Source: Chitinophagaceae bacterium (GTDB lineage: Bacteria; Bacteroidota; Bacteroidia; Chitinophagales; Chitinophagaceae). Taken from it: a stretch of DNA of 64,000 bases. Where the stretch lies: contig JAFKGQ010000007.1 in NCBI GenBank assembly GCA_017307755.1, positions 124,001 to 188,000 on the forward strand, written 5' to 3'. Position numbers and translations under genes: made by a program. How positions within the stretch are numbered: position 1 is the first letter of the stretch; every line of letters begins with the position of its first letter. Of this stretch, positions 8,801 through 15,531 are shown one piece after another. The notes under the pieces were generated by a model. The model saw only the letters and a program-made list of their open reading frames with translations, was not told the origin of the DNA and searched no databases.

Positions 8801-9568
8801 ATGGCGCAAAAGGAACTAAAGGAATTTATTGACAATGCCTCCCAGATATACCTATCCCATCTGTCGTTGGATTGTGTAGTGTTTGGCTTTCATGACGGCC
8901 AGTTGAAGGTCTTGCTGCTGAAAATGAAAAATTCTGACAGATGGAGTCTGCCGGGAGGGTTTATAAAACAGGCGGAATCGATGGAAACTGCAGCCATCCG
9001 GGTATTGAATGAACGCACGGGCCTGGACAGCATTTTTCTGCAGCAATTTCACGTCTTTAGCGATCCTGGTCGCAGTGATAATAAGGAGAAGAACGCTCAT
9101 CTGCGACGGGCCGGGATCGCGGTGCCTGCCGGTCACTGGTTCATGCAACGATTTCTTTCAGTGGGTTTTTATGCGCTGGTCGATTTTTCCACGGTAACCC
9201 CCCAGCCGGATGCTTTTTCCGATGACTGTGCCTGGTGGGATATTGGGGAGACGGGACAGCTGATATTGGATCACTCCCGGATACTTTTCAAAGCACTGGA
9301 GGTGTTGCGTCTGCAACTGCACTACCAGCCCATCGGCTACAACCTGCTCCCCCCCAAGTTCACCATGCCTGAATTGCAGAAGCTCTACGAGACGATACTG
9401 GGTCGGAAATTAGACCGGAGGAATTTTCATCGCAAGATCTTATCCTATGAGATACTGCGTCCATTGAAGGAAAAAAGACAGGGAGTCGCCCATAAAGCGC
9501 CGCAGCTTTATAGCTTTGACACGATAAAATATCAGAAAGCGTTAAAAGAAGGTTTGGGTGGGATATAG
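8801..9568 (+). CDS. Nudix-fold transcriptional regulator (NrtR/AraR-like)
   Basis: 255-residue protein with an N-terminal Nudix fold (about 18-150) and a C-terminal winged-helix region (about 175-250, with ILGRKLDRRNFHRKIL). This architecture is that of NrtR-type regulators, which bind sugar or NAD-derived ligands; Bacteroidota members control sugar use genes. The Nudix box should read GX5EX7REUXEEXGU. Here G53, E59, R67, E71 and G74 are kept, but RE is RV (V68) and EE is ER (R72), so the metal-binding centre is broken and ligand sensing rather than hydrolysis is expected. It is divergent from a family 3 glycosidase gene that it probably controls through the palindrome at 8722-8744. I start at the ATG at 8801 rather than the TTG at 8792. 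Confidence 0.87.
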   Translation: MAQKELKEFIDNASQIYLSHLSLDCVVFGFHDGQLKVLLLKMKNSDRWSLPGGFIKQAESMETAAIRVLNERTGLDSIFLQQFHVFSDPGRSDNKEKNAHLRRAGIAVPAGHWFMQRFLSVGFYALVDFSTVTPQPDAFSDDCAWWDIGETGQLILDHSRILFKALEVLRLQLHYQPIGYNLLPPKFTMPELQKLYETILGRKLDRRNFHRKILSYEILRPLKEKRQGVAHKAPQLYSFDTIKYQKALKEGLGGI

Positions 9569-9580
9569 TCAATAAAAAAA

Positions 9581-9946
9581 GCTACCAGCCTGTAAGCCGG
9601 ATCCTGTTCTCCGCCAGGGGCGGAGCGGCCATCATTTATCTGGCCCCTGCATTACTGCAGGGATCTAGCTGCCTACCCTCCGGCATCGGGCGGGCCGCCC
9701 TCAATCGCCGGTATACGTGGCATTTCAGCATGCAAGGTTTACCCGCCCCGGCAATCACTTGCCGGCGCCGTGGGCTCTTACCCCACATTTTCACCCTCAT
9801 CCGTCGGTTGACAGACAGTTATTTTCTGTGGCACTATCTGTTGACGCTATGCGTCACCCGGCCGTTAGCCGGTGCATTGCCCTGCGCTGTCCGGACTTTC
9901 CTCCCCCTTTACTTCTCGTAAAGAGAGCGATGACCCGGCTGGTAGC
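9581..9946 (-). ncRNA. rnpB: RNase P RNA (bacterial type A)
   Basis: Catalytic RNA of RNase P, which trims the 5' leaders of pre-tRNAs. On the minus strand the conserved GAGGAAAGTCCGGAC (CR I/P4 5' strand) is at about 9889-9903, and the 3' side has the typical ACAGG-x-GGTAGC end. The outermost helix P1 is visible: GCTACCAGCC near 9946 pairs perfectly with GGCTGGTAGC ending at 9581. A run of U residues follows at the 3' end (9574-9580) and probably ends transcription. A TATATTTG promoter box directly upstream suggests the real 5' end is a few bases inside 9946. The length of about 360 bases is normal. Confidence 0.93.
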
Positions 9947-9970
9947 AAATATAAAGATACCATATCTTTA
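9946..9970 (-). promoter_or_regulatory. rnpB -7 box overlapping a perfect palindrome
   Basis: On the minus strand TATATTTG (9953 to 9946) matches the TAnnTTTG -7 consensus and directs transcription into rnpB. It overlaps a perfect palindrome, TAAAGATA-CCA-TATCTTTA (9952-9970), that ends only 4 bases before the apbE ATG on the other strand. The palindrome could be a hairpin in the apbE leader or a protein-binding site. Confidence 0.45.
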
Positions 9971-9974
9971 CGAG

Positions 9975-10976
9975 ATGATGAGAATGCTTGCTATATGTCT
10001 GCTATCCACCTGTCTGGCGCAAGGACAAACGGTAACAAAATATTCTTTCCAGCGACCGGAGATGGGTTCCCCTTTTACCATCACGCTCTACAGCGCAGAC
10101 TCCGCTGCCGCGGCAGCAGCAGCCATGGCCGCATTCAGGAAAGCCGAAGAGCTGAATGCCATCCTCAGCGACTACATCGACAGCAGTGAGATCAACCGGC
10201 TGAGCGCCACCAGCGGCGGGCATCGCTGGGTACCCGTCTCTCCTCCCCTTTTCGATATCCTTCGGCGATCGGTACAGGCAGCTATACTCAGCGAAGGCAG
10301 CTATGACATCACCATAGGTCCCGTGGTTCGTCTATGGCGAAAGGCGCGTAAGACGCAGCAATTCCCCGACAGTACTCTCCTCCACGAGGCCCTGGCAAGG
10401 ACGGGTTACCACCTACTCCACCTGGATTCGGCCACCCATTCCGTATGGTTGGAGAAAGAAGGGATGCAGCTGGACGTAGGCGGACTGGGAAAAGGGTTTG
10501 TAGCGCAGGCCGCGCTGGACCTGCTGCGACAGCAAGGCCAGCCGATAGCCATGGTGAATGCAGGTGGCAAGATCGTATTGGGACAGGTCCCTCCCGGCAA
10601 GAAAGGCTGGCTCATCGGTATCAATGCACCCGGAGAAAAAGAAACCCTCTTTCCCGCGTTTTTACTGCTAAAAGAAATGGCGGTAGCCACTTCTGGTGAT
10701 ATTTATCAATATGTAGAACTAAATGGTAAACGCTACTCGCATATCGTTGATCCCAGGACGGGCATCGGGCTCACCCGTCGCCGGAATGTTACGGCACTGG
10801 CGCCTGACGGCACAGACGCGGACTGGCTGGCCACCGCCTGCAGCGTCCTTCCCTGGCGAAAATCCCTGCAGCTGATCCGTAAGATCCCCGGGGCAGCCCT
10901 GCTGGTCACTGAAATGAAAAATGGCAAAATATCCAGCAAATACTCGCCAGGTTTTAGAAATTATCTACAGAAATAG
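9975..10976 (+). CDS. apbE: FAD:protein FMN transferase (ApbE)
   Basis: 333-residue ApbE, which transfers FMN from FAD onto threonines of flavoprotein targets outside the cytoplasm. The N-terminus is a signal peptide (cleavage likely after about residue 17). Family motifs appear in order: YDITIGPVVRLW (110-121), LDVGGLGKGFV (166-176), NAGGK (195-199), ATSGD (238-242) and YSHIVDPRTG (254-263); the aspartates near 280-283 fit the metal site. The frame stays open upstream into rnpB, but the ATG at 9975 just before the signal peptide is the sensible start. The next gene, an SUMF1-domain protein, follows after 16 bases. No flavoprotein target is in the window. Confidence 0.94.
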   Translation: MMRMLAICLLSTCLAQGQTVTKYSFQRPEMGSPFTITLYSADSAAAAAAAMAAFRKAEELNAILSDYIDSSEINRLSATSGGHRWVPVSPPLFDILRRSVQAAILSEGSYDITIGPVVRLWRKARKTQQFPDSTLLHEALARTGYHLLHLDSATHSVWLEKEGMQLDVGGLGKGFVAQAALDLLRQQGQPIAMVNAGGKIVLGQVPPGKKGWLIGINAPGEKETLFPAFLLLKEMAVATSGDIYQYVELNGKRYSHIVDPRTGIGLTRRRNVTALAPDGTDADWLATACSVLPWRKSLQLIRKIPGAALLVTEMKNGKISSKYSPGFRNYLQK

Positions 10977-10992
10977 TATGTAACTTGAGCGC

Positions 10993-11811
10993 ATGAACCG
11001 AACCATGCTTGCCTGTCTTGTCAGCCTATTGACCGGTCAGGTCGATCACCCTACGCAAAAAGCTCCTTTTAGCGCTTACACACAGCAGATAGCCGGGACT
11101 TCCGTTTCCTTTGTCATGGCCCCCATCCCGGGTAATGGCAAGATCGATTCCTTCTGGATGGAAGAGCACGAGGTAACTTATGAAGAATATGTCCTTTTTC
11201 AGGATGAAGCCCTGGATAAAGCTCCCTTGCCGGACGGCATCACACGCCCCAGCCCTCCTTACATCGATTTTACGCTGGGCATGGGGAAAACAGGGGGTTT
11301 CCCCGCCAACAGCATGAGCCAGTACGGCGCCATCATGTATTGCAAATGGTTATATAAAAGGACGGGCATATTCTACAGGCTGCCCACGGAGGCCGAATGG
11401 GAATATGCCTGCGGGGCAGGCTCTGCCGCCTCCTATCCTTTTGGGGACGACCCGTCCCAGCTCGCTCAATACGGCTGGTACAGTGGCAACAGCGACAATA
11501 AATACCATGCGGTAAAACAACTAAAACCCAATGCCTGGGGATTGTATGACATGCTGGGAAATATAGCGGAATGGACCCTGGATCCCCTTACCCTCAAAGG
11601 AGGCTGTTTCCGGGATGCTGCGGACCAGCTGCGCAGTGCAGCCCGTCTGCCCTATGATCGCAAATGGAATGCCCGCGACCCTCAGATCCCTAAAAGCAAA
11701 TGGTGGAATGCGGACGCTCCATTCATCGGCTTTCGGATCATGCGTCCTATCAAACAGCCGGATGCAGCTGCCGCGTCAGCATTCTACGACAAGCTGCTGA
11801 CAAAAAAATAA
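10993..11811 (+). CDS. Secreted SUMF1/formylglycine-generating-enzyme-like protein
   Basis: 272-residue protein with a short hydrophobic N-terminus (likely signal peptide) and one SUMF1 (FGE-sulfatase) domain. Recognised by FWMEEHEVTYEEY, YRLPTEAEWEYACG, GLYDMLGNIAEW, the KGGCFRD segment and the terminal FIGFRIMRP. In this superfamily some members convert sulfatase cysteines to formylglycine, but many Bacteroidota members serve as gliding-motility or lectin-like proteins without that activity. The copper-binding cysteine pair of true FGE is not evident, so enzymatic activity is doubtful. It lies 16 bases behind apbE and 25 bases before a Gfo/Idh/MocA gene, so all three are probably one transcript. 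Confidence 0.85.
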   Translation: MNRTMLACLVSLLTGQVDHPTQKAPFSAYTQQIAGTSVSFVMAPIPGNGKIDSFWMEEHEVTYEEYVLFQDEALDKAPLPDGITRPSPPYIDFTLGMGKTGGFPANSMSQYGAIMYCKWLYKRTGIFYRLPTEAEWEYACGAGSAASYPFGDDPSQLAQYGWYSGNSDNKYHAVKQLKPNAWGLYDMLGNIAEWTLDPLTLKGGCFRDAADQLRSAARLPYDRKWNARDPQIPKSKWWNADAPFIGFRIMRPIKQPDAAAASAFYDKLLTKK

Positions 11812-11836
11812 ATATTCATTTTAAATTGCAGTTATC

Positions 11837-13162
11837 ATGAATCAAAAACCCACTTTCTCCAACAGCAGAAGAGATTTCGTTAAAACATCTTCCCTGCTGG
11901 CAGGCGGTATCCTGGCCGCTCCGTTGATCTCCCAGGCCAACTTCTTTTCCGGCGCCGACAATACCATCAAGGTGGCGCTCATCGGCTGTGGCGGCCGGGG
12001 TACCGGCGCTGCCGTACAGGCCCTGAGCACCAAACAAAATGTACAGCTGGTGGCCATGGCCGATGCTTTCAAAGACAGGCTGGATGGCAGTTACAACAAT
12101 ATCCTGGAAGCCCTGGAAGACAAAAAGAGCCGGGTCCAGGTGAAAGAAGAAAATAAGTTTACGGGCTTCGACGCCTATAAAAAAGCCATAGCCCTGGCCG
12201 ACGTGGTGATCCTCGCTACGCCTCCTGGTTTTCGCCCCATCCATTTTGAAGAGGCCATAAGCCAGGGTAAGCACGTGTTTATGGAAAAACCCGTAGCTAC
12301 CGACCCGGCAGGCGTACAACGCGTACTGGCCGCCGCCGAAAAAGCCAAGGCAAAAAAATTAAACGTGGTGGTTGGGTTGCAACGCCGCTATCAGGCATCC
12401 TATCGTGAGCTGATCAAGAGGGTGCATGATGGCGCCATCGGCGAGATAACATCCGCCCAGGCATGGTGGAATAACGACGGAGTTTGGGTCCATCCCCGTC
12501 AAACAGGCTGGACAGAGATGGAATACCAAATGCGTAACTGGTACTATTTTGTATGGCTCTGCGGAGATCATATCACCGAACAGCATATCCACAACCTGGA
12601 CGTGATCAACTGGGCCATGGACGCATTCCCCGTAAAGGCCCAGGGAATGGGAGGGCGCCAGGTTCGGACAGGAAAAGAATATGGACAGATCTATGATCAT
12701 CACTTTGTAGAGTTCCAATACGGCAATGGCGTCGTCCTCAACAGCCAGTGCCGGCACCAGAAAGGGACCATGAGCAAGGTGGACGAGCTGCTCATCGGTA
12801 CCAAAGGCAAGGTTTACTGCGATGCCGCCCGTATCGTGGACAATAAAGGCAATGTCATCTATCAGTTTGATAAAAAGACAGAGAATCAACCCTACCAGAA
12901 CGAACACGATGAGCTGTTCGCAGCCATCGCAAAGGGGGACTACAAATTCTGGGACGCAGAACGCGGAGCACGCAGCACCATGACATCTATTCTCGGCAGA
13001 ATGGCCACCTATTCCGGTCAAAATATAGAATGGGATAAGGCCATCAATTCCGGCATCAATATCATGCCTGCGGAATACGCTTTCAACGCAACACCGCCTG
13101 TATTACCCGACGCCGATGGGTTCTATCCGGTGCCGGAGCCGGGACAGACAAAGTTCTTTTGA
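11837..13162 (+). CDS. Secreted Gfo/Idh/MocA-family oxidoreductase
   Basis: 441-residue NAD(P)-dependent sugar or inositol dehydrogenase-like protein. A twin-arginine leader (SRRDFVKTSSLLAGG) predicts Tat export of the folded protein with its cofactor. The Rossmann motif VALIGCGGRGTG follows at about residues 45-56, and MEKPVATD (the EKP motif) is near residue 150. The C-terminal domain is the usual alpha/beta GFO_IDH_MocA_C type. Such exported members are abundant in Chitinophagaceae and planctomycetes; some act as glycosidases or sugar oxidoreductases. It ends the apbE-SUMF1 cluster, immediately before a bidirectional terminator. The substrate is unknown. Confidence 0.92.
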   Translation: MNQKPTFSNSRRDFVKTSSLLAGGILAAPLISQANFFSGADNTIKVALIGCGGRGTGAAVQALSTKQNVQLVAMADAFKDRLDGSYNNILEALEDKKSRVQVKEENKFTGFDAYKKAIALADVVILATPPGFRPIHFEEAISQGKHVFMEKPVATDPAGVQRVLAAAEKAKAKKLNVVVGLQRRYQASYRELIKRVHDGAIGEITSAQAWWNNDGVWVHPRQTGWTEMEYQMRNWYYFVWLCGDHITEQHIHNLDVINWAMDAFPVKAQGMGGRQVRTGKEYGQIYDHHFVEFQYGNGVVLNSQCRHQKGTMSKVDELLIGTKGKVYCDAARIVDNKGNVIYQFDKKTENQPYQNEHDELFAAIAKGDYKFWDAERGARSTMTSILGRMATYSGQNIEWDKAINSGINIMPAEYAFNATPPVLPDADGFYPVPEPGQTKFF

Positions 13163-13163
13163 T

Positions 13164-13196
13164 AAAAAAAGTCCGCCGACCGGCGGACTTTTTTTT
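13164..13196. terminator. Bidirectional intrinsic terminator
   Basis: A run of seven A, the stem GTCCGCCG/CGGCGGAC (13171-13188) and a run of eight T lie between two convergent genes. It can end transcription in both directions. Confidence 0.9.
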
Positions 13197-13198
13197 AC

Positions 13199-14113
13199 TT
13201 ATTTAAAGCTATCACTTTCCCTGTACGCCTGTATCAACGCTATCTCCCCTTCTTTCCCTGGACGGGCATTCCCGTGCTCCATACCTAACACACCGCGATA
13301 GCCCTTTTCATAGATATGCTTAAAGATATTCTTGTAATCCATCTCCCCAGTGGTAGGCTCATTGCGGCCAGGGTTGTTGCCAATCTGAAAATAACCGATC
13401 TCGCTATAGGTGAGGTCAATATTTTTGATGATATTCCCTTCATTGCGCTGCATATGGTACATGTCAAAAAGTATCTTACAGGAAGGACTGTTCACCGCCC
13501 TGCAGATCGCATAGGTCTGGTCGGAATGACGAAGGAAAAGATCAGGCGTATCGCTTAAAGGCTCCAGCACCATAACGATCTTTTGGGGCTCCAGTATTTC
13601 CACACCCCTGCGCAAAGCGTCAATGACATTAGCCGTCTGGATACCCATGGGCAGATGCCGCTGGAAATCCCCCGGTACTACTGTCGTCAATATCCCTCCA
13701 CAGCGTTTGGATACTTCTACGGCCTGCCGGCAGCCCTTCAGAAATATTTCCAGATGCTCGGGTTTGCCGGCAGCCAGGGTATTTGCGCCATTGCCCCCTT
13801 TATCCAATACAAACACCCCCATGGACATACCAAGCTTTGCAAGCGTATCCCCTATTTTTTGCTGTTGTTCGGGGGGTCTGCCGGACATGCCATTATCCTC
13901 AATACTGCGAAACCCCTGGTCATAGGCAAACTTGATCTGATCGATAAAGTCCGTGCCCGCGCTGTTGCGGAACATACCGTCGTGGATACCGTAATTGAGA
14001 TTAAAAGGCTTACCAGCTGCAGAAGTCTTTTTTTCTTTGGCCGATACGGCGGCGCCCGTAAGGACGGAGGCACCGGCAAGCATTGAATGCCGGATAAACT
14101 GTTTGCGTTGCAT
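13199..14113 (-). CDS. Secreted sugar phosphate isomerase/epimerase-like TIM-barrel protein
   Basis: 304-residue protein of the AP-endonuclease-2/xylose isomerase-like TIM-barrel superfamily, close to hydroxypyruvate isomerase (Hyi). After a leader resembling a Tat signal (RKQFIRHSMLAGASVLTG, with RK instead of RR) come barrel motifs: VMVLEPLSD with a metal-binding glutamate, ILFDMYHMQ, FQIGNNPGR and GVLGMEHGN with the last conserved glutamate. The metal ligands of the superfamily (Glu, Asp/His, Glu) are therefore in place. It converges on the secreted Gfo/Idh/MocA gene; these two families often act on the same carbohydrate in Bacteroidota, but a joint pathway is inference. The structured repeat element begins 63 bases upstream of its start. 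Confidence 0.88.
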   Translation of the reverse strand: MQRKQFIRHSMLAGASVLTGAAVSAKEKKTSAAGKPFNLNYGIHDGMFRNSAGTDFIDQIKFAYDQGFRSIEDNGMSGRPPEQQQKIGDTLAKLGMSMGVFVLDKGGNGANTLAAGKPEHLEIFLKGCRQAVEVSKRCGGILTTVVPGDFQRHLPMGIQTANVIDALRRGVEILEPQKIVMVLEPLSDTPDLFLRHSDQTYAICRAVNSPSCKILFDMYHMQRNEGNIIKNIDLTYSEIGYFQIGNNPGRNEPTTGEMDYKNIFKHIYEKGYRGVLGMEHGNARPGKEGEIALIQAYRESDSFK

Positions 14114-14176
14114 AGATCGTTTTATGATGGACTAAGCTAGGGAATTTTTCAGAAAAACCGTCTTTTCAACATTAAA

Positions 14177-14317
14177 AACGAACCAAAGGTTCGTTGTCCG
14201 TAACCGAGGAACGAAGGTTACGCCCGAGAAGGAGCCAGGAACGCAGCTCCGACGAAGGGCTCAGACATTAGATTTTTCCGGAAAATGTGTAATATTTTGA
14301 GGTACACATTTTCCGGA
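14177..14317. repeat. Composite structured repeat element, copy 1
   Basis: About 140-base element, found again at 15395-15531. In plus-strand order: hairpin 1 AACGAACC-AAA-GGTTCGTT (14177-14195); hairpin 2 CGTAACC...GGTTACG (14199-14222); outer pairing GCCC (14222-14225) with GGGC (14257-14260) enclosing GGAGC...GCTCC (14231-14250); then a TCAGACATTAG spacer and hairpin 4 CCGGAAAATGTGTA...TACACATTTTCCGG (14278-14316, perfect 14-base arms, 11-base loop). Read on the minus strand, hairpin 4 begins 5 bases after the stop codon of the DUF2027/Smr gene, and hairpin 1 followed by TTTTT would end the transcript. Not a family I recognise. Confidence 0.8.
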
Positions 14318-14321
14318 CATT

Positions 14322-15373
14322 TTAATATTGGAAGAATATCTCGGTAGCCCCATAACCATAACGGGGATCATAGCGATTGATAAAGCTTTTCACTTTTCGT
14401 TTAGTCCGAAGGATCTCGTGGATCTCATCTCTGAGCTTGCCCGAGCCCACGCCATGAATGACGATCATCGAAGGCAGATGGTGAGCCAGGGCCAGGTCGA
14501 AGTATTTTTCAAAGGTTTGCAGCTGCATCGTGAGTATCTCGAAATTATCCAGGGATTGCCACTTTTCGGTCAGCTTTTCGATATGCAGATCCAGCTCCGA
14601 CCGGGCTGATTCCAGATGCTGACGCGCCCGGGATGCTTCATAGACCCGGAAATTGGAGCCGGCAAAAATACCCGTATTGATCGTGACAGGCGTTGTTTCC
14701 TCCGCTTCGCGGAAAGGATAGGTGGAGAAAAGTGAAAAGGAAAAAGTAGCCTCCCCTTTCTTCTTTATCTCCTCGATACGGCTGAACACTTGTTTGGCCC
14801 GCAGCTTGAGCGACGTCTCATAATGATCAACCCTGGTCTTGTCGGGTGCAACAAGGGAAAACTCGCATTCAAAGACAGGATTATCGTTCAGATTGGCAAA
14901 AGGGATATCATGGATATAAAAATCCTGGAAAGGATGTACCTGTCCCGCCAGATCGAATTCACTTTTCCCAAAATAGTTCACGTTATAAGCAAAAAGGTAC
15001 CCCGAAGTGGTATTGTTCACCAGGTGGATCTTCAGACTTTCTACCACATCGTCCCCAAACTCGTCATTATCGAATATGGGCAGAAAGGTCAGCCACACGC
15101 CGTCAGCAAGTTTGGCGATCCGTTCTTTTTTTTGACTCGACTGCGGTTTTTCCGGGGGCAGCTGATCGATGTATTTCTTAGGTTTCTTCTCAGGAGTAAC
15201 CTGCGTTTTTGAGAGAAACGTTTAAAATAGGGAAAATCCAACTGATCGGTGTGAGCCGGGAAACGGACACCCCGCACATCCACCAGCACCATTTTGTCAT
15301 TAATGATCTCTACCACCTCTCCTTCGTCGTTGGAATGCTGAATGACAACCTTGTCTCCTACCTCGAATTTCAT
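14322..15373 (-). pseudogene. DUF2027/Smr (MutS2-related) protein gene with a frameshift
   Basis: Encodes a DUF2027 protein with a C-terminal Smr nuclease-like domain, split into two frames. The first frame (15373 to about 15207) gives an SH3-like N-terminus (MKFEVGDKVVIQHSNDEGEV to FPYFKRFSQK). The second frame (about 15207 to 14322) continues with QVTPEKKPKKYIDQLPP, the DUF2027 core, a coiled coil (about SARSELDLHIEKLTEKW) and the Smr domain with DLALAHHLPSMIVIHGVGSG (HGxG motif). Adding one A to the A5 run at 15206-15210 (T5 on the plus strand) would restore a continuous protein of about 350 residues. This may be a real one-base deletion, a homopolymer sequencing error or a -1 slip site. 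The gene lies between the two copies of the structured repeat. Confidence 0.8.
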
Positions 15374-15394
15374 AAGGCAAATTTACGACATTTT

Positions 15395-15531
15395 AACGGA
15401 CCGGAGGTTCGTTGTCTGTAACCGCAAGGTTACGCCCGAGGGGGAGCGTGTCGAAGCAGCTCCGCCGAAGGGCTCAGATATTAGTGCTTTCCGGCAAACG
15501 GATTAATTTATTAGGAAATCCGTTTGCCGGA
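15395..15531. repeat. Composite structured repeat element, copy 2
   Basis: Second copy of the element at 14177-14317, same orientation. Hairpin 1 AACGGACC-GGA-GGTTCGTT (15395-15413) keeps pairing through a G-U pair where copy 1 has A-U. Hairpin 2 is GTAACC-GCAA-GGTTAC (15418-15433), closed by a tetraloop instead of copy 1's ten-base loop. The GCCC/GGGC outer pairing (15434-15437, 15470-15473) encloses GGAGC...GCTCC (15443-15463). After CTCAGATATTAG comes hairpin 4 CCGGCAAACGGATT...AATCCGTTTGCCGG (15491-15530), perfect but almost unrelated in sequence to copy 1 except for the CCGG end. Its right arm encodes the last residues of the upstream amino-acid permease. Confidence 0.8.

Noticed and set aside
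9717..9974. N-terminal extension of ApbE
   Set aside because: It would run through the RNase P RNA gene and precedes a good signal peptide at 9975, so it is an accidental open frame.
10993..11811. True sulfatase-modifying factor
   Set aside because: No sulfatase in the window and no visible cysteine pair for the copper site, so I kept only the SUMF1-like fold.
14177..15531. Repeats considered as terminal inverted repeats of an insertion sequence around the Smr gene
   Set aside because: Both copies are direct, not inverted, and no transposase is between them; the gene inside is a housekeeping-type gene.
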